From positions 1 to 64,000 of the forward strand of contig NZ_QYTW02000009.1 in the NCBI RefSeq assembly GCF_003605405.2: a DNA stretch of 64,000 nt, given 5' to 3'. The stretch is from Siminovitchia terrae. Lineage in GTDB: Bacteria; Bacillota; Bacilli; Bacillales; Bacillaceae_C. Both the position numbers and the translations under genes were made by a program. Positions 52,832 to 62,609 of this stretch are shown piece after piece. The notes below the pieces were generated by a model that was not told where the DNA came from, did not search any database, and worked only from the letters and a program-made list of their open reading frames with translations. The stretch's first letter is position 1. Each line of letters opens with the position of its first letter.

Positions 52832-55800
52832 ATGTCACTACGCTTCGTCATCGGCCGTACAGGAACAGGGAAAACAACTCTATTCCAGAAGGAAATCAGA
52901 GAAAAACTGACAGAGCAACCTGATGGCCCTCCGATCTTGTATATTGTTCCGGAGCAAATGACTTTTATATCAGAATATGAATTGGTGCAATCGGAGGGGC
53001 TTACGGGAATGATCCGTGCACAGGTATATAGCTTTCCTCGCCTTGCTTGGCGTATTTTTCAGGAGACAGGCGGAGCAAGTCGAATCCATGTGACTAGCAC
53101 CGGGTTAAATATGCTCATAAAAAAAATAATTGAAGAACATAGATCTGAATTGAAGCTATTCAGGCAAGCATCTGATAAAACAGGATTCATACAGCAGGTC
53201 GAACAGATATTCACAGAGTTCAAACATTACTGTGTCGAGCCGGACGATCTCGCTCAGAAAAGGGAAGAAGTAGGCTTTTTTCAATCCCAGAAAGCACTTG
53301 CTGACAAGATGCATGACCTTGAATTGATCTATAGGCATTATGAAGATGCTTTAACGGGAAAATATCTGGACTCGAATGATTCCTTGAGCTTGCTGGCGGA
53401 GTCGATTGAGAAATCTCGTTACTTACAGAATGCAGAAGTATATATAGATGGTTTTACCAGCTTTACACCTCAAGAATATATGGTGATTGAACGACTGATG
53501 AAAACCTGCAGCCGTGTTTCTGTTTCTCTTATGCTTGACCGTCCATTTAAAAATGAAATCCCTGATGAGCTTCATTTATTCAGGATGACGGGGGAAGCAT
53601 ACGGAAGCTTATATGAACTGGCAATCCAGGAAGGAATTACAGTTGAAGATGATGTGGTTCTCGGGGAAACCTTCAAATTTAAACATAATAGCCTGAAATT
53701 CCTGGAGTCCAGGTTTGAAAGCAGGCCGTCGGGACAGTATACGGACAATCCGGTAATAAAACTGATGCAATCCGTCAATAAGCGTGCAGAAATTGAAGGA
53801 ATTGCAAGAGAAATACGTCGATTCGTCATGGAAGATGGCTACCGTTATAAGGATATCGCGGTTTTGCTACGAAATGGGAACCAATATCAAGGGGAGATAG
53901 AAACCGTTTTTTATGATTACGAAATTCCTTATTTCATTGATCAAAAACGCTCTATGCTTAACCATCCTCTTGTTGAACTGATTCGATCCGTCCTGGAAGT
54001 GATCAACAGCAATTGGAGATATGAGCACGTGTTCCGTGCAATAAAAACCGATTTGTTCTTTCCGCTGGAAACTAATTTGAACGATTTAAGGGAGCAGATG
54101 GACAGGCTGGAAAACTATGTCCTGGCCTATGGGATCAAAGGCGCCGATTGGACGAAAAAAGACAGGTGGATATACCGCCGTTTCCGCGGATTGGAGTTGG
54201 ATGGGGGTGTACAGACTGATGAAGAAAGGAAACTCGAAAAGGAGCTTGCTATATCAAGGGATATTGTCACCCTGCCCATCCTTAGGCTTACAAGGCGTCT
54301 AAAAAAAGCAGAAACAGGGCGGGATCTGTGCGAAGCCGTCTATTTCTTTTTGGAAGAACTTGATATTCCTAGAAAGCTGGAGGTTCTAAGTCAGAAAGCT
54401 GAAGAGAAAGGCAAGCTTGTTGAATCAAGGGAACATGATCAGGCCTGGAATGATGTCATGGAGCTGCTCGACCAATTCGTGGAGATTTTAGGGGATACAA
54501 AAATGACATTAGAAGAGTTTATCCCAGTGATGAATGCGGGATTGGAAGAGATGAAGTTTTCATTGATTCCCCCAGCCATTGATCAGATCTTTGTAGCAAA
54601 CCTTGAGCAGTCGCGTTTTTCTCGTGTTAAGGTTTCGTTTATCGTCGGATTGAATGACGGTGTCCTTCCCGCTAAATTCAGCGAAGGGGGAGTCTTTTCG
54701 GATGAAGACCGGACAGCGTTGATGGATTCTGGGATGAATATCGCCCCTGACAGCAGAAGAAGGCTTCTCAATGAAGAGTTCGTCGCCTATAGGGCATTTA
54801 CTTCAGCAGAGGAGCAGCTGCTGCTTTCTTGGCCTTTGGCGGATGACGAGGGTAAGGCACTCCAGCCATCCCCTTACATTGATAGAATTAAAGGAATGTT
54901 TCCTCAGGTAGTAGAAACAATCGCTGTGAATGATCCAGCAGAATTAAGCGGTGATCATCAATTTGAATATATCTCCCACCCGGATTCGGCGATAGCTTAT
55001 TTGACGGGACAATTGAACCTAAAGAAAAGAAATTATCCCGTTGCACCATTTTGGTGGGATGTCTATAACTTTTATATGTCAGACTCGCTTTGGAAAAGAA
55101 GGGCTGAAAGGATTTTATCAAGCTTATTCTTTAATAATGGAACGAAGAAACTCTCGGAAAATACGAGCAAAGAGCTGTATGGGGACAATATTACGGCAAG
55201 CGTATCGAGAATGGAGCTTTTTAACAGCTGTCCTTTCTCCCATTTCGCATTGCATGGCTTAAAGCTCCGGGACCGTGACATTTTCAAGCTTGAAGCACCT
55301 CATATTGGAGATTTATTTCATGCTGCTTTGAAGTGGATTGCAGATGAAGTGAACAAAAACAATTTGAAGTGGTCAGACCTGACGAAAAAACAATGTGAAC
55401 AACTGGCCAGGGAAGCAGTGGCCTATTTGGCCCCAAAACTTCAAAATCAAATTCTGTTAAGCTCCAACCGTTTTTACTATATTAAAAGAAAGCTTGAACA
55501 GGTGATTGGCAGGGCCTCTTATGTAATGAGCGGGCATGCGAAGGAAAGCGGGTTTATACCTGTTGGATTAGAGCTGGCCTTTGGACCGAAGCAGCCACTT
55601 CCTCCATTGTCCTTCACATTGAAAAATGGGATGAAGATGGAGTTGCAGGGGCGGATCGACCGTGTAGATAAAGCTGAGAACGACCATGGGATTTACTTAC
55701 GGGTGATTGATTATAAATCCAGCGCAAGGGAGCTGGATCTAAGTGAAGTCTATTACGGGCTTTCATTGCAAATGCTTACGTATTTAGACATTATCATTAC

Positions 55801-56326
55801 TTATTCAAAGCAGCTGATTGGAGAAGAAGCATTCCCAGCAGGGGTATTTTATTTCCATCTACATAATCCGATGATTCAAACTGAGAAAATCATGACATTA
55901 TCTGAAATAGAGGAAGAAATATTCAAGAAGTTTAAGATGAAGGGGATTGTCCTTGAAGATGCGGATTTAGTTCGTCTGATGGATTTCTCTTTGGAGACAG
56001 GTGAATCCAATATCATTTCGGCAGGGATAAAAAAGGACGGTACGCTAAGTGCCAGATCAAAATCCGCAACGAAAGAAGAGCTTGGACTCTTGAGGCGTCA
56101 TGTACGTTCTCTTTATCAACAGTCGGGAAATGGAATCATATCGGGGAAAGTGGATATAGACCCTTATCGAATGAAGGATAAAACGCCGTGTAAATTTTGT
56201 CTGTATAAACCAGTTTGCCAGTTTGACCCAGCTTTGCCGGAAAATGAATTTCGACTGATTCAGCCGGAAAAACGGGAAGCTGTCATTACACGTATTCGGG
56301 AAGAAGGTGAAGAACTTGAAAACTGA
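52832..56326 (+). CDS. addB: ATP-dependent helicase/nuclease subunit AddB
   Basis: A 1164-aa subunit of the AddAB end-processing enzyme (RecBCD counterpart). Walker A GRTGTGKT lies at 8-15. The C-terminal nuclease domain has the RVIDYKSSARELD motif. Four Cys of the iron-sulphur cluster are visible: Cys800 (NSCPF) and the cluster CKFC...C near 1120-1129. It binds Chi and degrades one strand. Start ATG behind GAGGGGTTGAAAGC. It overlaps addA. Confidence 0.95.
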   Translation: MSLRFVIGRTGTGKTTLFQKEIREKLTEQPDGPPILYIVPEQMTFISEYELVQSEGLTGMIRAQVYSFPRLAWRIFQETGGASRIHVTSTGLNMLIKKIIEEHRSELKLFRQASDKTGFIQQVEQIFTEFKHYCVEPDDLAQKREEVGFFQSQKALADKMHDLELIYRHYEDALTGKYLDSNDSLSLLAESIEKSRYLQNAEVYIDGFTSFTPQEYMVIERLMKTCSRVSVSLMLDRPFKNEIPDELHLFRMTGEAYGSLYELAIQEGITVEDDVVLGETFKFKHNSLKFLESRFESRPSGQYTDNPVIKLMQSVNKRAEIEGIAREIRRFVMEDGYRYKDIAVLLRNGNQYQGEIETVFYDYEIPYFIDQKRSMLNHPLVELIRSVLEVINSNWRYEHVFRAIKTDLFFPLETNLNDLREQMDRLENYVLAYGIKGADWTKKDRWIYRRFRGLELDGGVQTDEERKLEKELAISRDIVTLPILRLTRRLKKAETGRDLCEAVYFFLEELDIPRKLEVLSQKAEEKGKLVESREHDQAWNDVMELLDQFVEILGDTKMTLEEFIPVMNAGLEEMKFSLIPPAIDQIFVANLEQSRFSRVKVSFIVGLNDGVLPAKFSEGGVFSDEDRTALMDSGMNIAPDSRRRLLNEEFVAYRAFTSAEEQLLLSWPLADDEGKALQPSPYIDRIKGMFPQVVETIAVNDPAELSGDHQFEYISHPDSAIAYLTGQLNLKKRNYPVAPFWWDVYNFYMSDSLWKRRAERILSSLFFNNGTKKLSENTSKELYGDNITASVSRMELFNSCPFSHFALHGLKLRDRDIFKLEAPHIGDLFHAALKWIADEVNKNNLKWSDLTKKQCEQLAREAVAYLAPKLQNQILLSSNRFYYIKRKLEQVIGRASYVMSGHAKESGFIPVGLELAFGPKQPLPPLSFTLKNGMKMELQGRIDRVDKAENDHGIYLRVIDYKSSARELDLSEVYYGLSLQMLTYLDIIITYSKQLIGEEAFPAGVFYFHLHNPMIQTEKIMTLSEIEEEIFKKFKMKGIVLEDADLVRLMDFSLETGESNIISAGIKKDGTLSARSKSATKEELGLLRRHVRSLYQQSGNGIISGKVDIDPYRMKDKTPCKFCLYKPVCQFDPALPENEFRLIQPEKREAVITRIREEGEELEN

Positions 56327-59300
56327 TATTCCAGTAAAACCTGAACATGCGAAATGGACGGATGATCAGTGGAAAGCAATTTATGCAAAAGACCAGGATA
56401 TATTGGTAGCTGCTGCGGCTGGTTCCGGAAAAACCGCCGTGCTTGTCGAGCGAATCATTCAAAGAGTTATTGCTGAGACAGATCCGCTTGATGTCGATCA
56501 GCTGCTCGTTGTCACCTTTACGAATGCCGCTGCGGCAGAAATGAGAGCAAGAATAGGGGAAGCGCTGACCCAGGCAATCAACGAACGGTCGGAATCCGTC
56601 CATCTAAGAAAACAACTAGGCTTGTTAAACAGGGCATCTATTTCAACACTTCATTCCTTTTGTCTCGATGCAGTGAGAAAGCATTATTACATGATTGATA
56701 TCGATCCTCACTTTAGGGTAGCCGACGATAATGAAATCGGCCTCCTGCGAGATGAAGTGCTGGATGATCTATTTGAAGAAGAATACGGAAAAAAGAACAA
56801 TGACCAGTTTTTCGAGCTGGTTGACACTTTTACAGGAGACCGGAGCGATGGAGAGCTTCAGGAACTTGTTCTTAAATTATATGATTTCTCCAGGTCTCAC
56901 CCGCATCCGGACCGTTGGTTGGATGCCCTTGTTAATATGTATAATATTCCGGAAGGTACCAGCATTGAGGACCTTCCATTTACACAGATATTATTGTCCG
57001 ATATTAAGCTGCAGCTTACAGGTGCAAGGCAAATGCTTGAAGAGGCTTATGAAATGACCAAAATGCCGGGCGGGCCGGCTCCAAGAGCAGCCAATTATCT
57101 GGATGACTTGGAAATAGTGAATCGGATGATAAAGGCAACAACAGAAAGCTGGGAAATTCTTCACAGCGAGATGAACAACTGGAAGTTTACCAGGGCAAAA
57201 AGCTGTCGCGGAGACGATTACGATCGCAAACTATTGGAAGATGCCGATGCACTTAGAAAGAAGGCCAAAGGTATTTTAGAAAAGATTGTCAAGGATGTTT
57301 TTGCAAGAGAAGCGGAAGGCTTTTTGCGTGACATGCGCCAAATGCACCCGATTTATCAGGCGTTGGTCCAGCTTGGAAAGTTATTTTCCATCCGTTTCAC
57401 TCTTGAGAAAAAAGAAAAAGGGATCGTAGATTTTGCTGATCTTGAGCATTTTGCTCTTCATATATTTGTGGATGGTGAGAGTTCTGAAAATGAAATCCAG
57501 CCTTCCGAAATTGCTTTGGAGTATCGGAATCAGTTTAGGGAAGTGCTTGTAGATGAATATCAGGATGTAAACATGGTTCAGGAAACAATTCTTCAGCTTA
57601 TTTCGGCCGACGGTGAATATGACGGGAATTTATTTATGGTTGGGGATGTGAAACAGTCGATTTACCGATTCCGCCTTGCAGAACCGAATTTGTTTTTGGC
57701 AAAATATACGAGGTTCGATTCTGACGGAATTAACAACGGTCTTCGGATTGATCTGTCCAGAAATTTCCGGAGCAGGGCAGAAGTATTGGATGGCACGAAC
57801 TTTCTATTTAAGCAGTTTATGGGAAAAAGTGTCGGAGAAATTGATTACAACAAAGATGCCGAGCTTGTTCTTGGTGCAGGTTATCCTTCGGATGACGTTT
57901 ACCCAATAGAGGTTGTACTTATTGATCAATCAGAGGAATCGGATTCAGAGAGTAATCTGCAAGAAGACGGGTTCAATGAAGAAGAAATCGAGCAATCCCG
58001 ATTGGAAGCCAGATTCTTGGCAAAGAAAATCAGGGAGATCGTTGATGGGGAGAAGTCTGTTTATGATCCGAAAATTGGACTGCACCGTCCAGTTCAGTAT
58101 AAGGATATTGTCATCTTGTTAAGATCTCTTACCTGGGCACAAGATATTATGGATGAGTTGAAACATGAAGGGATTCCAGTGTATGCCAACCTTTCATCCG
58201 GTTATTTTGAAGCGACAGAAGTAACGGTGATGATGTCACTTCTGAAAGTCGTCGACAATCCGGATCAGGATATCCCGCTAGCAGCTGTTCTCCGCTCTCC
58301 AATCGTCGGCCTTGACGAAGAAGCCTTGGCCCAAATCAGGATGAACTTTAGGAAGGGCAGTTTTTACGAGGCTGTAAAAAAATTTGTTAAAATGCCTGGT
58401 GATGCATCCCTTGAAAGAGTCAGGGAGAAGCTGACTCCATTTATTGGACAATTGAATGAATGGAGAAGCATGGCGAGAAGCGGGTTGCTGTCCAGCTTGA
58501 TCTGGCAGCTGTATCGGGATACAGGTTTTTATGAATTTGTAGGCGGACTCCCAGGGGGAAAGCAAAGGCAAGCCAATTTAAGGGCGCTGTATGACAGGGC
58601 CTCCCAGTACGAGGAAACATCCTTCAGAGGTTTGTTTCGTTTCCTGCGCTTCATTGAGAGGATGCAGGACCGTGGCAAAGATTTAGGGGCTGCCCGTGCA
58701 CTGGGAGAGCAGGAGGATGTTGTTCGGCTGATGACTATCCATTCCAGCAAAGGTTTGGAATTTCCTATTGTATTTGCTGCAGGATTAGGGCGCAAGTTCA
58801 ACATGCAGGACATCAACAGCTCGTATTTGTTTGATAAGGACTTCGGCTTTGCCAGCAAATATATTGATTCTGATAAGAGAATCTCTTATCCATCCCTGCC
58901 GCAACTAGCGCTGAAAAGAAAAAAGAGAATGGAACTCGCTGCAGAGGAAATGAGGGTTCTATATGTGGCTCTTACGCGTGCAAAGGAAAAGCTGTATCTC
59001 ATTGGGATTGTTAAAAATTTGGAAAAAGAGATCAAAAAGTGGTCCAAAGGAAGCCTTAAAGGAGATTGGCTCCTGAAGGATTTTGATCGGGCATCTGCTT
59101 CAACATTTATGGATTGGATCGGACCTGCGATTATCAGGCACAAAGACTGCAATATTGCTGATATAGCAGATGTTTTTGGAGAAGTCAGCAATCATCCATC
59201 TCGGTGGAAAGTAGATATTGTACCGACATCCGTGCTACAGTCAGCAGCAGAGGAAGTAGAAAGGGAGTCTGATGACTGGCTTGAGACCGTGAAGGAAGGG

Positions 59301-60062
59301 CTGTCTATAAGTATCGAATCACCTTTGAAAGAGAAGGTGTTTTCAAGGCTTAATTGGAGTTATCCTCATTTGATTGCTTCAAAGAGAATGTCGAAACAAA
59401 CGGTTTCGGAACTTAAAAGAATGGCTGAAATAAAAGATGAGGCCAGCGCTGTAACCTTAATGGGTGGAAGCGGGCGTAGGACCTCCCCGATTTTTAACAA
59501 GCCGAAATTTCTTGAAAAGCAATCCATATCGCCAGCTGAACGTGGGACAGTCATGCATGCGGTCATGCAGCATATTCCACTTGACGAAGCTCCGTCACTA
59601 ATGTCTGTTGAGCATCTGTTAGATGATTTAATTCAAAAAGAAATCCTTACGCTTGAACAGGCAGATGCAGTTTCAGGTGAGCAAATCGTACATTTTTTTC
59701 AAAGTAATCTGGGCAGGAGAATCCTAGAATCACCCAAAACTGAACGGGAAGTTCCTTTCACAATGGGCATTAAGGCAAAAGAAGTCTACCCCGATTGGGA
59801 TGGTGAAGACGAATCTGTTATCGTCCAGGGAATGATCGACTGCATCGTGTTGGAAGAGGATGGTGCCATATTGGTCGATTATAAAACAGATGCTATCACT
59901 AACCGATTTCCGGGAGGTTTCGACCAAGCCAAAAAGGTGCTTGAAAAGAGATATCAGATGCAAGTCCATTTATATGGACAGGCCATTGAACAAATTTGGA
60001 AGAAGAAAGTGAAAGAAAAATATCTATACTTCTTTGATGGCAGCCACATTTTAAAATTATAA
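56316..60062 (+). CDS. addA: ATP-dependent helicase/nuclease subunit AddA
   Basis: About 1248 aa. UvrD-type 3'-5' helicase and nuclease that resects DNA breaks with AddB. Walker A AAAAGSGKT is near the N-terminus. Helicase motifs VDEYQDVN, GDVKQSIYRFR and TIHSSKGLEFP follow, and the C-terminal RecB-type nuclease carries GMIDCIV and VDYKTD. A TTG start seven bases behind AAGGTG is preferred; a GTG nine bases upstream is also possible. It overlaps the end of addB, so translation is coupled. Confidence 0.95.
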   Translation: MKTDIPVKPEHAKWTDDQWKAIYAKDQDILVAAAAGSGKTAVLVERIIQRVIAETDPLDVDQLLVVTFTNAAAAEMRARIGEALTQAINERSESVHLRKQLGLLNRASISTLHSFCLDAVRKHYYMIDIDPHFRVADDNEIGLLRDEVLDDLFEEEYGKKNNDQFFELVDTFTGDRSDGELQELVLKLYDFSRSHPHPDRWLDALVNMYNIPEGTSIEDLPFTQILLSDIKLQLTGARQMLEEAYEMTKMPGGPAPRAANYLDDLEIVNRMIKATTESWEILHSEMNNWKFTRAKSCRGDDYDRKLLEDADALRKKAKGILEKIVKDVFAREAEGFLRDMRQMHPIYQALVQLGKLFSIRFTLEKKEKGIVDFADLEHFALHIFVDGESSENEIQPSEIALEYRNQFREVLVDEYQDVNMVQETILQLISADGEYDGNLFMVGDVKQSIYRFRLAEPNLFLAKYTRFDSDGINNGLRIDLSRNFRSRAEVLDGTNFLFKQFMGKSVGEIDYNKDAELVLGAGYPSDDVYPIEVVLIDQSEESDSESNLQEDGFNEEEIEQSRLEARFLAKKIREIVDGEKSVYDPKIGLHRPVQYKDIVILLRSLTWAQDIMDELKHEGIPVYANLSSGYFEATEVTVMMSLLKVVDNPDQDIPLAAVLRSPIVGLDEEALAQIRMNFRKGSFYEAVKKFVKMPGDASLERVREKLTPFIGQLNEWRSMARSGLLSSLIWQLYRDTGFYEFVGGLPGGKQRQANLRALYDRASQYEETSFRGLFRFLRFIERMQDRGKDLGAARALGEQEDVVRLMTIHSSKGLEFPIVFAAGLGRKFNMQDINSSYLFDKDFGFASKYIDSDKRISYPSLPQLALKRKKRMELAAEEMRVLYVALTRAKEKLYLIGIVKNLEKEIKKWSKGSLKGDWLLKDFDRASASTFMDWIGPAIIRHKDCNIADIADVFGEVSNHPSRWKVDIVPTSVLQSAAEEVERESDDWLETVKEGLSISIESPLKEKVFSRLNWSYPHLIASKRMSKQTVSELKRMAEIKDEASAVTLMGGSGRRTSPIFNKPKFLEKQSISPAERGTVMHAVMQHIPLDEAPSLMSVEHLLDDLIQKEILTLEQADAVSGEQIVHFFQSNLGRRILESPKTEREVPFTMGIKAKEVYPDWDGEDESVIVQGMIDCIVLEEDGAILVDYKTDAITNRFPGGFDQAKKVLEKRYQMQVHLYGQAIEQIWKKKVKEKYLYFFDGSHILKL

Positions 60063-60063
60063 C

Positions 60064-60113
60064 GAAAGAGTGCCAAATAGGGAAAATCAGTCCCTTGGCA
60101 CTCTTTTCTTTGT
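60064..60113 (+). terminator. addBA terminator
   Basis: AAAGAGTGCCAA / TTGGCACTCTTT stem with an inner GGGA/TCCC pairing and T-run. Confidence 0.85.
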
Positions 60114-60722
60114 TGTATAGGAAATTATAAAATTCTATGCTTGTGTATAACTTGTTTATCAGATTGTGCTACGTCCAGCTCCAGCGCCTATCGACTAGCA
60201 GACTTCGCGCCTCCTCCTACGATAAGTCAACATCGGCTCCGACGGACAGGACGTCCTAGTGCAAGCGAAGCGACAGGATGTCGCGTTTTGAGCCTGCCTT
60301 CGTCGCCGTGTTGTCTGGCTGCGAGTGCCATCGACTCGAGGTCATAAGCCAATCGCTGCTGAAGGCAAACTACACCTTCTTCAGCGCTCGTCTTATGCTT
60401 GTCGCCGATAAGCAGGCACTCTCGCACTTCGTGTTTCCTTTATCTCGTTGGAGTCACTCCAGTCTGTACGTCGATGAACAGGCGCTTGCGCTTTTGTTCT
60501 AATAAAGGTGAATAGCTTATTTTTCACTAAACCCTGTGTCCAGCTCCGCCGTACAGGAAGTACAAGTGCAAGCGAAGCGACAGGACGTCCTAGTGCAGTT
60601 CGAAGCGACAGGATGTGCGATCCTGAATCGGGAGGTGGCTCTTTGAGGAGATCGAGTTATTGTGTCTCCCTCATTTTGAGTGTTCCAGTTTGTACGTCGG
60701 TAATCGGACGCTACCACTTTTC
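60114..60722 (+). repeat. Two family A copies between addA and gerPF
   Basis: 60165-60505 is the fullest copy of the family: CCAGCTCCAGCGCC start, GACGGACAGGACGTCC core and AGGCGCTTGCGCTTTTGT end. A second, shorter copy follows at 60535-60722. No gene is present. In B. subtilis this interval holds sbcD and sbcC. Confidence 0.7.
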
Positions 60723-60941
60723 TTAGTTATTCCCGACTGTCGGCTGGTCAACAAGATTCGTATCAAGTGTGTTGGTTCCACTGATTCCGTTATTCGTCAC
60801 GATAAAACCGCCGGTATTGGCAGAGCCAGAACCTTCAAATGTTTTTACAGCACTTTTGGGAGAAATGACAGCTGTATCCCCAAACTGGACAACGCCTCCC
60901 CCGACATTGAAAATTTGGACAGGTCCAACAATAGCAGGCAT
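60723..60941 (-). CDS. gerPF: Spore germination protein GerPF
   Basis: A 72-aa protein of the GerPA/GerPF family: MPAIVGPVQIF, GGVVQFGD, SPKSAVKTFEGSGSANTG. GerP proteins are coat-associated and let germinants pass to their receptors. It is the last gene of the gerP cluster, starts behind GGGTGATGACAA, and is separated from gerPE by about 160 bases of repeat. Confidence 0.9.
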   Translation of the reverse strand: MPAIVGPVQIFNVGGGVVQFGDTAVISPKSAVKTFEGSGSANTGGFIVTNNGISGTNTLDTNLVDQPTVGNN

Positions 60942-60964
60942 TTGTCATCACCCTATATGATAAT

Positions 60965-61175
60965 TTTGATTTGTCCAGCAACTTCCAGGAAGTATTGGTG
61001 CTGGCGAAGCCATAGGATATGATATGGCGTTTTAAGAGCTCAAAGCAATTTCGCCTTCTTTAGCATTTGTCTAGCTCCAGGCGCCATCGGCGCAAGGATC
61101 AAGTCAAATTGCTGTGGTGGCTGAAAAGCTGCCTCCTTGCAATTCGCCTTGTGCGCCTAAGGCTGTGCGCCTTGC
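60965..61175 (+). repeat. Family A repeat reaching into the end of gerPE
   Basis: CCAGGAAGTATTGGTGCTGGCGAAGC, GTCTAGCTCCAGGCGCC and GGCTGAAAAGCTGCCTCC match family A blocks. The right half overlaps the last 20 or so codons of gerPE. Confidence 0.55.
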
Positions 61176-61553
61176 GCTCTCATTACCCGGAGAAATTTGA
61201 CGGATATGAAGCACTCTTGCTTCTGAATTAATGTGATTAGTAGTACCTATTTGAACGATGGCAGAAGAAGAAATAGTTATTAGGTGAATATTACCAACCT
61301 TGATATCTGGATACTCGTTATACTTCGTAATGGACGGCAGCTGCCTGGGTAATGAAGGAATTGGGATGGGCTTGTTGAAGGCATTGTAATTCTTGAAATT
61401 ACCTTCGTTGCCAAAAAACAATTCTTTATATCTTTGTACGGCCAGAGCATCTGTGTAGGCTCTCAAATGTACAGTGTCGCCGATTTCAACGACAGAGCCG
61501 AATATCATATTTTTAATATCCATCGTCTTTACGACAGAACCTCTTAACGGCAT
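61104..61553 (-). CDS. gerPE: Spore germination protein GerPE
   Basis: A 149-aa coat protein of the GerPE family, with VVEIGDTVHLRAYTDALAVQR and KVGNIHLITISSSAIVQIGT. The normal end should be near VLHIRQISPG; the following 20 or so residues (ARRTALGAQGELQGG...) are encoded by family A repeat DNA and are probably an acquired tail. Start ATG behind AAGGAGATGCCATT, 16 bases after gerPD. Confidence 0.85.
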   Translation of the reverse strand: MPLRGSVVKTMDIKNMIFGSVVEIGDTVHLRAYTDALAVQRYKELFFGNEGNFKNYNAFNKPIPIPSLPRQLPSITKYNEYPDIKVGNIHLITISSSAIVQIGTTNHINSEARVLHIRQISPGNESARRTALGAQGELQGGSFSATTAI

Positions 61554-61569
61554 AATGGCATCTCCTTAT

Positions 61570-61743
61570 TTATCGGGAAAGAGGAACGAAAGGCCCAATG
61601 ATCAAAGATTCCGGCGGTGTGTCAAATAAAGATGCTAACTGAATTGTATCCGCATCTCCTACCAGCAGAATGGATGAAGCACTTACCCCGATCACCCGGA
61701 TCTGCCCGACACATAATTCACGGTTCACTATATTAAGTTCCAT
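61570..61743 (-). CDS. gerPD: Spore germination protein GerPD
   Basis: A 57-aa protein, too short for many gene callers. MELNIVNRELCVGQIRVIGV and SASSILLVGDADTIQLASLF show the GerPD family, and the place between gerPC and gerPE fits. Its start overlaps the end of gerPC and follows GGGAGGGATGAACCCCC. Confidence 0.88.
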   Translation of the reverse strand: MELNIVNRELCVGQIRVIGVSASSILLVGDADTIQLASLFDTPPESLIIGPFVPLSR

Positions 61744-62356
61744 GGGGGTTCATCCCTCCCTGTTGATTTGGAATTTGAGAAATGAAACCATGTACAGCTT
61801 TATTAATATCCGCCAGCAATGTCTTATATACTTTACTGTACAACTCTTCTTCATTCACATCATGGGTATGCTGCGTGCTGAAGAAACCCAAATAATGATC
61901 GGCTCTACCAGGGATTTGCTTGCGGATATCCTCTTTGATCATGTTGATATACGGCTCTTCAAGATTCCTGCCAACCTGAGTTTCTGTATCTTTTATCAAG
62001 GTATCCAATTCATTATCAATATAATGATTCAGCTTTTCAAGTATCTCATCATAGAGGTTGGGGTGGCGTACAAAAGCCTGGGTTTGCGTCGAGCCTGGCG
62101 GTGCTGAAAAATCCTCAACGGAATTCAGGTCAGCAGGGTTCATTCCAATATTTAAGGTCCCTTCAAGTGTTTCCACTTTTAGCTGGTCAAACTTATATTC
62201 CAGCCTTTCAACAGTTACAGTCGGCTTTTCTTTCAATTGTTTCAGTTCATTTGACAGGGATTGGATTGAATTCCTTAAAGAGGTAATTTCCTTCTGCTGC
62301 CTTTCTATGAAAAAATACAATTGCTGCATTGTGTAATTCGCCTGCATTTTGTACAT
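61733..62356 (-). CDS. gerPC: Spore germination protein GerPC
   Basis: A 207-aa protein with an N-terminal coiled coil (IERQQKEITSLRNSIQSLS) and the GerPC core VERLEYKFDQLKVETLEGTL, NIGMNPADL. The start at 62356 is chosen close to AAGGGTG; the ATG nine bases downstream is an alternative. Family B copy 6 begins about 30 bases upstream of the start, so its original leader has been replaced. Confidence 0.88.
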   Translation of the reverse strand: MYKMQANYTMQQLYFFIERQQKEITSLRNSIQSLSNELKQLKEKPTVTVERLEYKFDQLKVETLEGTLNIGMNPADLNSVEDFSAPPGSTQTQAFVRHPNLYDEILEKLNHYIDNELDTLIKDTETQVGRNLEEPYINMIKEDIRKQIPGRADHYLGFFSTQHTHDVNEEELYSKVYKTLLADINKAVHGFISQIPNQQGGMNPHGT

Positions 62357-62384
62357 CCACACCCTTTCAATGTTTAAAAAGGTA

Positions 62385-62579
62385 TATAACTTCATTCAGC
62401 ATAAATCTCCTACTTCTGTAAGTGGTGAGATGAATGCATATTGTTATTCCATTCAGTGGGGGTTCAAACCCCGGCTGAATAAAGTCAAAGCCTCCGGCGG
62501 ATGCCACAGATTTTCAGAGGAAATTTATCGAGCGGAGCTCGATAAAATCTGGGCGCAAATACGCAAAGGCGCATTTGAT
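62385..62579 (+). repeat. Family B structured repeat, copy 6
   Basis: TATAAC to TTTGAT, with the 3' half intact (TTTATCGAGC stem, CAAAT...ATTTG hairpin) and a few changes in the basal stem. It lies on the plus strand inside the minus-strand gerP cluster. Confidence 0.9.
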
Positions 62580-62609
62580 AAAATAACTAAATTATTCTAT
62601 AACAGTCGA

